The translations under genes were made by a program, and so were the position numbers. Under the pieces are notes generated by a model. That model worked only from the letters and a program-made list of their open reading frames with translations, ran no database searches and had not been told where the DNA came from. 64,000 nucleotides of DNA from Hyposmocoma kahamanoa (Eukaryota > Arthropoda > Insecta > Lepidoptera > Cosmopterigidae): the NCBI RefSeq assembly GCF_003589595.1, contig NW_020653855.1, positions 4,297,274 through 4,361,273 of the forward strand, written 5' to 3'. Below, piece after piece: positions 55,201 to 63,985 of the stretch. Numbering within the stretch: position 1 is the first letter of the stretch; every line of letters starts with the position of its first letter.

Positions 55201-56149
55201 CTATAATCGAGGGCTGTAGCTCAGATGCATTGCGAGAGGTATTTCTATAAACTCAAACTATAATAATCCTCAATTTTATACTTTATTTCACTTTTTTACA
55301 TAATTTTGGCGTAGGGTTACGAAACAATCTCTTAATATGATATGTCAAGATCCTTCCTTATTTTCTTAGCGTTCCAAATACAAACTATAAACACTACCTA
55401 TGTTCAGCCAGCAATCTTACTCAAAGAGTACAGCCTAGTCTACATCCCTCTTCCTCACAGCTGAAGGGGTGAATATCCCTAGCTGATGGTCTACCTATGA
55501 TAGGCAACTTACATCTGCGATCAGCCTTTACTACAGGCTAGCCACACACTGCTCGGAAGTCACTAACTTACCAACAAGTAAACCACCGAGGAGGCTATGG
55601 CTTTGGTCTGCCAAAAACCTATCTAAAAGGACAGACCATGATCACATCCTAAACAAACAAATAAAACAAATATAATTACTCGCTATCCTAGCTAAATAGG
55701 GAACCTGACTAAACCCTAACACTTTATTTTAGCGACCCTAAACTGGCTGAACGATCCTAATAAAAATTCTAAACATCACTACAAGTTCCTAATTATCTCA
55801 GCCTAAGCTATCTCCAACGTGGATGCTGCCACAACGACGACACAGGCTTGAACATCCATCGGACGATCACTGGGTTACATCACTATTGATCTCCCAGCTG
55901 CCTTAGTCCTCATTTTGCAGCTATCACGTTCCATCAGCTTCACTCATCATCCTTAAACAACAAGAACCAACCCACGTATAACGTCAACAACATATTCTAA
56001 CTACATGTCCTCAGACATACATATGGTATGAGGGTATACCACATGAAGAATTTCTAATAATTAAATAAATATATTTTCCCAGAATGCAGACAGTCCTTGA
56101 TCAACTGGAGGGATGAGCAGGAACTATTCGCACATACAGGATAATATAT

Positions 56150-56470
56150 CTACCAAATTAAAAAAAATAAACAAGAACAAATAAGTTTTATCTGTTTGAT
56201 GGTGTATCTTCTCTTCCCTTCCTTCCAAGTCTGCATGTACAGGAAAATATCAATTTTTCTCCAAATATTTCTCATAAGGTCAATGTCGTTCCACATGAAA
56301 AATAAATATAAAAAATTAATTAACCTAGTAGAAACAAACACATTAAATTCCCTCTTATAGAACTTTTTCATCCTATTCACATGGAGTAGATTCTGCCTAC
56401 ACAACCTTTTCCTATTCATACTTAATCTGCACATAATACAATTATTCCTACTCAACCAATTCACTACCCT
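56150..56470 (-). CDS. Second unidentified frame, overlapping the end of the first
   Basis: About 104 residues in a different frame, open through the first frame's stop. Basic (NWLSRNNCIMCRLSMNRKRL) with a hydrophobic C-terminus. It has no ATG at its upstream edge, so it would need a frameshift or splice from 56464-56976. No known motif. Confidence 0.2.
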   Translation of the reverse strand, partial: RVVNWLSRNNCIMCRLSMNRKRLCRQNLLHVNRMKKFYKREFNVFVSTRLINFLYLFFMWNDIDLMRNIWRKIDIFLYMQTWKEGKRRYTIKQIKLICSCLFFLIW

Positions 56471-56976
56471 AAGCTTCGCGTAACATACCTCTTTTTATAT
56501 ATCAAAGCAATCCTGTCTTTTTTATCAAATATTCGCTTCTGTTTGGATTGTAAACTATCTATACATTCCTTACGAGAACTCATCGAAGCTGCTCGTTTTA
56601 CGTAGTCACTTCGCAGATTCGCCACATTACTTACGCGAACACGATTAGAAATGTCGCTTTTCGAATTGTATTTTATATATATTTTCGGCAAATCATAATT
56701 ATAATTATTTATATCTAAATCCCGTTTTTGAAGCAATTGAGACGTCTTGTCACTCACGTCAACATTACTTATCATCTCTGGCAAAACCGAGAAGCTATCT
56801 AAACTTTTTGATATCGGTTTCAAAGGAGACTTTTCTTTCTTTGGTCCAATATCTGTCATGGACTTAGAAAAAGAAATTTTATTGTCAATTTCCACTTTTG
56901 ACAACTCGTAATTACACTTTTCCAAAACATCTCGACCTAGAACCAAATATTTCTCAAGATCGTCTACAACCAGCAA
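56464..56976 (-). CDS. Unidentified 170-residue frame inside the TIR element
   Basis: I do not recognise it as a whole. The first ATG-like start is within a frame open from about 57014. The opening NGREYPSKLLVVDDLEKYLV LGRDVLEKCNYEL has an LVLGRDVL block resembling the C-terminal part of a retropepsin fold (ILGxDFL); that is inference only, and no DTG/DSG motif precedes it. The rest is Ser/Lys/Asp-rich and probably unstructured, ending in a basic stretch (KQKRIFDKKDRIALIYKKRY). The frame is the longest in this half of the window and is bounded by the element's TIRs. It could be a gag-like or captured sequence, or chance. Confidence 0.35.
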   Translation of the reverse strand: MLVVDDLEKYLVLGRDVLEKCNYELSKVEIDNKISFSKSMTDIGPKKEKSPLKPISKSLDSFSVLPEMISNVDVSDKTSQLLQKRDLDINNYNYDLPKIYIKYNSKSDISNRVRVSNVANLRSDYVKRAASMSSRKECIDSLQSKQKRIFDKKDRIALIYKKRYVTRSLG

Positions 56977-57192
56977 CTTCGAAGGATATTCCCTTCCATT
57001 AGTATATTAAGATCATTGTTTCGTAACCCAAAAGTATAAAATATGTAAAATGGTAAAATAAACCAAAGTTTAAGATGATCCTGGTTTTATATTATTAAAA
57101 GTACCTCTCGCAATGCATCTGAGCTACAGCTCTCGATTATAGTACTCTGTACTGAGATTATCATTAATTATCTTGATTTGTATATGTACACC

Positions 57193-57552
57193 CTTAGAAT
57201 AATAACGCATAGAAACCTAGTCCGCACACGCTAAGTGAGGCAAATTGAAGCGCGTCAAAAGGGCCTTCAGTGCTCAAGGTCAACTTGCACCGCGAACAGA
57301 TCAAGAATTTTAGCTAAAAATGACGAAATGTGCGGTAAATGAGTGTAAAAATACGTCAGACGAACACAAAATAGATACTAACATCACATTCCACAAGGAA
57401 GTAGCGCGTTTCAACTTGTATTTTTATATAAATATTCACTAAAACCGAAAATTAACCTACTAATAAAACTAGCCTACATGAATTTGATTTTTGCCTCACT
57501 TGTGACAGTTCGTTTGATATGAAACTATCATTCTATGCGTTATTATTCTAAG
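57193..57552 (+). mobile_element. Non-autonomous P-superfamily element, copy 2 (360 bp)
   Basis: Both ends CTTAGAATAATAACGCATAG (inverted at the right). Perfect 8-bp TSD TGTACACC at 57185-57192 and 57553-57560. Co-linear with copy 1 except for an 18-bp difference in the GC-rich leader (the CTACACGAGCGGGCGGGC region of copy 1). Confidence 0.8.
57320..57442 (+). pseudogene. THAP-domain N-terminus, copy 2
   Basis: MTKCAVNECKNTSDEHKIDT then NITFHKEVARF, 40 codons to TAA. The Cys pair and TFHK are retained. A few substitutions from copy 1 without frame loss. Confidence 0.65.
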
Positions 57553-57560
57553 TGTACACC

Positions 57561-58124
57561 ATTGTATACTATGACTTACTTACTATATATAACGCTCGCT
57601 TTTCGAAGAGTAGTATAAAATTACATGTAATTGTATTTACATGAAATTTGTAATGTTGAGAGAAATAAACAAAACTAAAGTAATTCAAAACTTTAAATCA
57701 CAAAGACCAGTAGCGCGATTCACGTAAGTTCAAGTTATCAAAATATCGTTGAAGTTACGTAGTCGTTCGATCGAAGTCCTATCCAAAATGGGTATGGGTA
57801 ACGTATCACTTGAACGAACGTTGATATGAGTAGAATTGAAACGTATCAACTAATGAACGACATGTTGGGTTATGAAATTTGATATATAATCGTCGAAAAT
57901 CTATTGAAAGAACTGTCAATTTTAGTACAATACGTATGACTTGTCGTTTAGAGTCAATTTATGTTCGATTCATATACCAGAATACGCTTTAACGTTTGGA
58001 TCGAACGACTTTAAAATTGGACTCCTTAACCGTTCACTGTCACACATGAATACGAAAAAGCAGTTCAACGACTAAATCGCTACGATATCGTAACGATTTG
58101 ATTACGTGAATCACCCCGCTGTAG
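57561..58124. other. No feature recognised
   Basis: AT-rich. Confidence 0.35.
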
Positions 58125-58310
58125 GGCACTGCCACTGCGCCCGTCACCCTGAGACATAAGTTGACAAGTCCCATGGGCCTGTAATTTCACCAGCGGCTTT
58201 ACCCTTCAAAACCAGAACGCAATAATGCTCATATTACTACTTGAGGGTAGAAATAGGTAAGGTACTTCCCTGGTCGAATTATTTCCCCAGGAGATCTACT
58301 GCTAGTAAAT
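58125..58310 (-). repeat. Family A copy, reverse
   Basis: AGGGCACTGCCACTGCGCCC to CCTGGTCGAATTATTTCCCC. Confidence 0.8.
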
Positions 58311-58861
58311 GCTGCTATGCAAGCCATTTGCAACGCAATATCTCCTATACGTAAACCACCATAAGCTTGGACCTTCTGGAAGTTTCCGAAACGTGAGGTT
58401 GGGGCGCGTTCGACAGTTATGTAGCTTAATCTTAAGATATCGAGGCATCACCCACCCCTCATCCCGCAAGCCATCAGAAAGGCCAATCTTACGGCAGCTT
58501 TACCTATACAGGGTTATTTGTAAAACGCTAAAATCTTCGCAGTACTACGTTACTAACATCACAAACAACAGCAATTGGTGACTTTTAATAATTCATTAAA
58601 TTTTATTTTTATACAGAAATAAATCGACTTAAATAGATTACTCTAAACGTAATAACTCTGTGCAGAAGGTGGGAGGCGTCGTGGAGGACGCTTGCACCTT
58701 ACTACCAAATATAGATCTAAAAAAAAAGTGTCAGATAGTACATCAGAAACTTAAAAATTTATTTTTGGTAAATTTATTATGTTCATTTAAATTTATTCAG
58801 TCTCTAATCAGATGCGTTTGTAAGCAGACGTGCTTTGTGATGTGTTAATTAGTGCCTATTA

Positions 58862-59715
58862 GTGGCTGATATTATCGTACCTACGATGGCATCAAGATTA
58901 GTAAAGTGTAACAACTGTAACGTTGTTATAAATGAAGTGCTTACATTTGTACAAACTAAGTATCATGTGATGAACGAACAGAATATCCTACAAATCTGTG
59001 AGACTGCCCTTTCGGATGAAGAGAACTTAGAAGCTAAGAAGATGCTTTTTGACTCGATGCCGAACGCAAATCACAAAATACGCAGAAAGGAAGGCAAAAT
59101 ACAACGTGATCTTGAAGATATTATTTGCTTGCTGAAGTCGGTGGCCCCAGAGGAACTACCGATTTTTGTGGCAAGGGACTTGCATAGACTACAGCCAGTT
59201 ACATATCATGTGGACGTTACTCGGCTATGAATAGATATTCTTTTGCTGCAAAATGAGGTCAGTAGCTTTAGAAGTAACTATACCAGAAAACAGTATGTGG
59301 ATGAATTGCGTATAGATGTAGCAAATTTGAAGCGCGCTCCGATAACAAACAATTGTGGATCTGTTAACGTAAAAGAGGTGCTCAGTTAATTGATAGCTAA
59401 ATGTGTGATAATGGCCCGATGGGCCTTCATTTGTCTCCTGAACCAACTAATGTTACTGTAGAAGTCATTACAAATTCCTCAAATTATCACAACGAAGAAA
59501 ATATTTCGTCAACATCCCACTTTCAAAATGATGAAGCGTCAATTGCGAGTCCTGATATGGAGTCATCGACTTGCCGCGCTAGAACCGGTCAGCTGAACGC
59601 AAACATTCGTGAGACTCCTGTCTCGCTCGTGCTCACTAATAAACATCAACACAGCGTTGCTTCACCTGTGGGGGTTGCGGAATATTGCATGAAACCAGCG
59701 AACCTTATGAATTGT
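58862..59715 (+). pseudogene. N-terminal half of a LINE ORF1-like protein
   Basis: 58862-59230 reads MASRLVKCNNCNVVINEVLT near its start (CxxC knuckle), then EENLEAKKMLFDSMPN and DLEDIICLLKSVAPEELPIF, VARDLHRLQPVTYHVDVTRL and a stop. Directly after the stop the same frame continues IDILLLQNEVSSFRSNYTRK QYVDELRIDVANLKRAP. A later frame gives DNGPMGLHLSPEP and a Ser/Thr-rich linker to about 59715. This order matches a lepidopteran retroelement-associated protein I know from memory. It is cut off by a family B SINE before the C-terminal domain, which is the part seen at 8749-9066. Confidence 0.55.
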
Positions 59716-59945
59716 TTGTCGGATCTTTGTATTTGGTTCTCAACGATTTTTTAGCCATGGCGCTATCTATAAGAAATCTATGAAAGTATTTCGTCACCCA
59801 GTTAGGTAACTTTACAGCTACCAGCGCTGGCTAGAGACGTCGCTATTATCTATAACTAATAATTATATTAGATCTTTGTATTAATAATTATAACAAACTA
59901 GTAATATCACAAACAATAATTGAATATCAATTCAATATAAATTTA
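59716..59945. repeat. Family B SINE split into two opposed pieces
   Basis: 59720-59850 is the 5' part in reverse (TTAGCCATGGCGCTATCTAT, CGTCACCCAGTTAGGTAACT). 59870-59945 is the 3' tail in forward direction (GATCTTTGTATTAATAATTA). The tRNA-like part is absent. Confidence 0.65.
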
Positions 59946-60034
59946 TATTTATTATGTTTTGTAAAAAGTCATTTAACATATATTATATATTACTGACGTC
60001 ATAAACAACCGTCAGTAATATAATCCTGCGAAGT

Positions 60035-60321
60035 CATTGACTTACAAATAAATGGACGACGGGTCTAATACAAAAACCAAGAAAAAAAATGTCCCAAGTC
60101 AACCTATTTAAACGTAGTGACATTTAAAGGAATACGAAAAAGCTAAAACGTTGAATATAAATTGTAATGTCATCGCAGTACTGTCAAATTTTGCTTGCTT
60201 CGCTGTCAGTCGAACAAACGAAAACTAAAGCGTGAATGACGCTCTGTATACGATTTTAACGCCCTATAAGTTCGGATACTTTTTAGCGCGGACCCGACGT
60301 CCATATAATTGTAAGTCAATG
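60035..60321 (-). mobile_element. Family E MITE, copy 4 (287 bp, long form)
   Basis: Perfect 8-bp TSD TGCGAAGT at 60027-60034 and 60322-60329. Opposite orientation to copy 3, same long form. Confidence 0.9.
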
Positions 60322-60379
60322 TGCGAAGTTGTTGCTATTTGAAAAACAACCCCGTATAAAGTTATATAAAATTATTTTC

Positions 60380-60615
60380 GAACGACTTCAAAAACATACA
60401 GTCATTGTGAATCTCCTCCAGATTCACAATGACTGTATGTTTTTTTGTATGTATGTTACGCGGTTACGCGGCATTACGCGGCATTTGTGATATGATCTAG
60501 ATAATTCCTTTTCTCTTAATGGAAAGAGGGTACCTCAGTTATGGTCCCATTTAAATTTGAAGAAACGATTGCAATGAAACTTGCCAAATAGATGTAATTC
60601 CACGATCTTTTTTTT
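60380..60615 (-). repeat. Family D copy with an internal hairpin
   Basis: CGACTTCAAAAACATACAGT, then a 23-bp perfect stem (60391-60413 with 60421-60443, loop TCCTCCA), then GGTACCTCAGTTATGGTCCC and CTTGCCAAATAGATGTAATT. Confidence 0.7.
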
Positions 60616-60984
60616 TAGCCAAGCCAAATTTTAATTAATTAGACCCTATACCACTGGTACATAGAATCAATATCATCGGAGCAATCAAATTCGCCAAAAA
60701 TATAAGCTCGTTGAATAAAATCCAACCTCATTACAATAAACTTGATGGGCCTTTAATTGAAACTGAAATTCGAGAAAATGTAACTTGGGAAAACCAATGG
60801 TAATTGTTTTCGCCACTGGAGAATACCCAGAAAGCAATTACTAAGAATAATAAGATAAGTAAATTAACTGGAGTTGATGTGAACAACATACGTAGTCTTA
60901 CGTATTGTGTAATGTGACTAAGAAACTTTCTCTGTCTCGCTTGCACTCCTCAAATTTTAATAAAAAGAAAGTGGTTTTTTTTTT

Positions 60985-61250
60985 GGTGACGGGACGAACA
61001 AGTCGCACTCTTGGTGATAACTGATATGGAATACGCGGCATTGCCATTGGAGCTTTAAATTGTAATCTCAGGGGCACTGCCACTGCGCCCGTCACCATGA
61101 AACATAATTAAGTTGACAAGTCCCATGCGCCTGTAATTTCACCAGCACCCTTACCCTTCAAAACCGGAACGCGTTAATGCTCCATTACTGATTGGCGGCA
61201 GAACTATGTAAGGTGGCAGTGCTTCCCTGGACGAACTCTTTCACAATGTA
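60985..61250 (-). repeat. Family A copy, reverse
   Basis: GGTGACGGGACGAACAAGTC to GACGAACTCTTTCACAATG. Confidence 0.8.
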
Positions 61251-61302
61251 TGTATGTATGTGTATTACACGAAAAATGTGTACAAATGTTTATTTACAAT
61301 AT

Positions 61303-61560
61303 AACTATCCGTCGAACAACTTTGGAACTGAAATGACAAAAGCAAATTCATCAAATTGTGAAGTTTGTAATAAAATTGAAGATGTGCAAGGCTTGTTGGC
61401 GGAATGTACCAAGAACGAAGGCCAACTGCGACAACTGATGCTTCTATTAAAATTGAACCGCTCCAACATCAACTTTTTTCATGGAAATCAGTCTGAATGC
61501 TTGTTAAAATACACAAAAACTGGTAACCTATCACAAACTCGAATTTATTTTCCGAAATAG
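61303..61560 (+). pseudogene. LINE ORF2 extreme C-terminus
   Basis: The frame reads YPSNNFGTEMTKANSSNCEV CNKIEDVQGLLAEC and ends YFPK-stop. The C-x2-C then EDVxGLLxEC spacing matches the zinc-knuckle-like end of Jockey-type ORF2 (CxxC...EDVxHILxEC). It is truncated at its 5' side by a family A copy. 61525-61665 recurs at 63846-63985. Confidence 0.5.
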
Positions 61561-61665
61561 CGTTTGTTTGAATTTTCATTACACAGAAAACCGAATTATA
61601 ACGAAACCATTATTCTTTCAGGACATTTATCAGGATGTTTATCGCAAAGACACGATTAGACTCGG
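61525..61665 (+). repeat. Segment duplicated at 63846-63985
   Basis: GGTAACCTATCACAAACTCG to TATCGCAAAGACACGATTAG. About 140 bp shared with the end of the window; probably a LINE 3' end. Confidence 0.7.
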
Positions 61666-62155
61666 TTAGGTTAGGTTAAGTTGCCCAACTTGGGCGGTTG
61701 GCCCGTTGTGGGCGCTTCAAGGGACACTCTTCGGAGAGTCCGCGCAGATGCGCGTTAGGTGTTGCAGCAAAGCCTGCCATCAGATCCGCCACGGGGGCTG
61801 GAGGAGCAGCCACTGAACTTCACAATTGAGTGGATGCTGTCCTGGCCCCTCATGGTAGCAGACTCGGGGGAGTTCGTTGCCCAGCATACAGGGGCCCGGG
61901 ATGGAAGTCTCGTCTAGTGTTCGGCGAGCCTCACATTCGGAGTCGGGGGACCGATGTGTCCCTTCTCGGGGAGGACGAGCGGACGAGTGCAATAGCGTAC
62001 CCGTACTTCCACCTACAGCGGAGAGGAGGAACACTCCGGGGGATTAGTGCGGTCAGACTGCTCCCTTCCAGGGTTCAGCTCAGTTCCACATAACGCCGGC
62101 TCTGTCCCCGCGGGGTCGGGGTATCTGTAAGCAGATTCCCCTGGATTAACAGGAA
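61666..62155 (+). repeat. GC-rich island, probable retroelement piece
   Basis: Starts with three TTAGG-like units (CGGTTAGGTTAGGTTAAG) and then is strongly GC-rich to CCCCGCGGGGTCGGGGTATC near 62106-62125. Frames are short and broken. Composition unlike every neighbour. It may be an R1/TRAS-type LINE 3' region; low certainty. Confidence 0.35.
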
Positions 62156-62444
62156 AAAAATATTTAAAAGGAAAAACATTTTCTTCTCATAATTATTTTC
62201 GAGGCTATGAAAATTCGATCAAACGTTATTTCTGGAAAACGTCACATCGGACCACTGATAGGTAACCACGAAAACGTTTAGTGATATGGTAAATCGGCAA
62301 TAGTTAATGAAGGCATTTAATGTAATAATAATATTAAAAATATTTTTATTGTAAATTGCATGACAATTAGAATGAGGTTTAAGGTGAGCTCTTTAGAATA
62401 AAAGTCCATAAATTAAATCAAAGAGTAAAAAATCTCGAGTGCCG

Positions 62445-62500
62445 TAATTTCACCAGCAGCCTTACCCTTCAAAACCGAAGCGCAATAATGCTCATACTAC
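62445..62500 (-). repeat. Family A fragment
   Basis: GTAATTTCACCAGCAGCCTT ACCCTTCAAAACC. Confidence 0.65.
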
Positions 62501-62508
62501 TTTGTATG

Positions 62509-62883
62509 CATTCATTGTTAACGACACCCCCAAAACGACACCCCTGGGGTGTCGTTAACAATAAGCATTTGTTGACGACACCACCGTAATGTTGGGATAA
62601 CTTATCGCTTAAGAATTTATTATCGAGCTAGTATACTCTCAATGGTTAATAAACATATGCAATTGTATCTTTTTATCTCTTTCTCTAATGCACTGCCACT
62701 GGCTGATAACGTTTATGACGTTCATGAGATAAATTATGTGTCATTTGTGAAGTTAATTATTATGGTATAGGTACGAACATACAGCAGGGTAACAACACTA
62801 TTTGTTAGTGGTGTCGTCAACAAATGCTTATTGTTAACGACACCCCAGGGGTGTCGTTTTGGGGGTGTCGTTAACAATGAACG
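62509..62883. mobile_element. MULE-like element with 76-bp TIRs (375 bp)
   Basis: 62509-62584 and 62808-62883 are inverted copies matching at 75 of 76 positions. The 9-bp TSD CTTTGTATG is at 62500-62508 and 62884-62892. Each TIR is itself partly palindromic: ATTGTTAACGACACCCC ... GGGGTGTCGTTAACAAT. Non-coding AT-rich centre. Long TIRs with a 9-bp TSD suggest the Mutator superfamily. Confidence 0.85.
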
Positions 62884-62892
62884 CTTTGTATG

Positions 62893-63349
62893 TGATATTA
62901 ATGTATAATTCTCTTACTTAACATAAAAACTTATCGACTTATTGCGTCCGTAGAATCTTTAAACCTCTCTCCCGAAAAGTTAGTATTTTGCAGATGTGCC
63001 TTTATTACACAAAGAGTGCAAAGTAATTAATTCGAAAAGTCATAATAACAAAAAATTGTTAGTTTAAACGACAACAATTTCGTTTTAACTGCCTTCGTGT
63101 TAATCAAATATCTTCTTTATGGATTAATACAGATAACTGACTTTTAGATATCCATTTACTCTCAATACAACTTAATTGCTTAAGTGCGACGTCCCTCGCA
63201 AAATTGCTTAATAGGCAATTCTGACAACTAAGTGATAAAGAAATTGCTTCACTGATGGCTGGCAATATAGGCGTAATTTCGAAATTACATTCGTATTCAT
63301 GTTTTGTGTAAGAGATGTGCACGAAAGGAGTGAACAAGAACATAACGTA
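62893..63349. other. No feature recognised
   Basis: Short minus-strand frame at 63104-63343 with no motif. Confidence 0.35.
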
Positions 63350-63607
63350 GGAAATGAAACTATTTTTTATATTTACAAAAGTTATTAATTAAATTTTGTA
63401 ACTATAGTAAAAAATATGGTGGTTGGCATTAATATTGGACATAACTGGTTGATGACTGTACCACCTCAGTCAACCGTGACCATGGGACCTGTAAAGGGCC
63501 CGAAACGTCGGTTTGTTTAAAAAAAACAAATACACACGATTTAAATCCGGAAAAGTAGTTTCATTTCCTATGTGTAACAATCGCGAAAACCTAAGAACTC
63601 GATAAAA
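63350..63607 (+). mobile_element. Penelope-like terminus with short inverted arm
   Basis: TAGGAAATGAAACTATTTTT at the left is the inverse of AGTTTCATTTCCTA at 63557-63570. The forward part has GGGCCCGAAACGTCGGTTTG and ends CTAAGAACTCGAT. Confidence 0.75.
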
Positions 63608-63729
63608 GAATATAACGCATAGTCTTTTTTAAATTACTAGGCAAATCCCAAAGTAAGTACCTAAAGCACTTGTATTATGGAAATCGAAATCAGCGATTGT
63701 ACCACAAACACCCAGATTCGAGACCTTAC

Positions 63730-63845
63730 CTTATCTATTTCTGCCGCCGAGCAGTAATGTGGAGACTATAGGTAACTGCGTTTTGAAGAGTAAAGATTCT
63801 GGTGTAATTACTGTCACATGGGACTTGTCAACTTACGTCTCAGGG
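63730..63845 (+). repeat. Family A fragment
   Basis: TTATCTATTTCTGCCGCCGA to ACTTACGTCTCAGGGTG, where the duplicated segment starts. Confidence 0.7.
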
Positions 63846-63985
63846 TGGGTAACCTATCACAAACTCGACTTTTTCTCGAAATAACGTTTGTTCGAATTTT
63901 CATTACACCGAAAACCGAATTACAACGAAACCGTTGTTCTATCAGGATATGTTGGTTGTTTATCGCAATGACACGATTAGCTTAG
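63846..63985 (+). repeat. Second copy of the 61525-61665 segment
   Basis: GGTAACCTATCACAAACTCG to TATCGCAATGACACGATTAG, about 90 percent alike by eye. Confidence 0.7.

Larger units (their letters stand above)
55201..57142 (-). mobile_element. 1.94-kb element with long TIRs and unidentified frames
   Basis: Both ends carry CTATAATCGAGRGCTGTAGC TCAGATGCATTGCGAGAGG, nearly identical for 42 bp. Weaker inverted similarity continues for about 140 bp to GGGTTACGAAACAAT at both inner ends. It interrupts a family D copy; the flanks allow a TA, GTAC or AGTACT duplication. The interior holds minus-strand frames of 170 and about 104 residues, then an apparently non-coding part at 55340-56150. Superfamily unknown. 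Confidence 0.7.

Noticed and set aside
61780..62034. 84-residue minus-strand frame in the GC-rich island
   Set aside because: GC-rich DNA gives long frames by chance on both strands. No motif.
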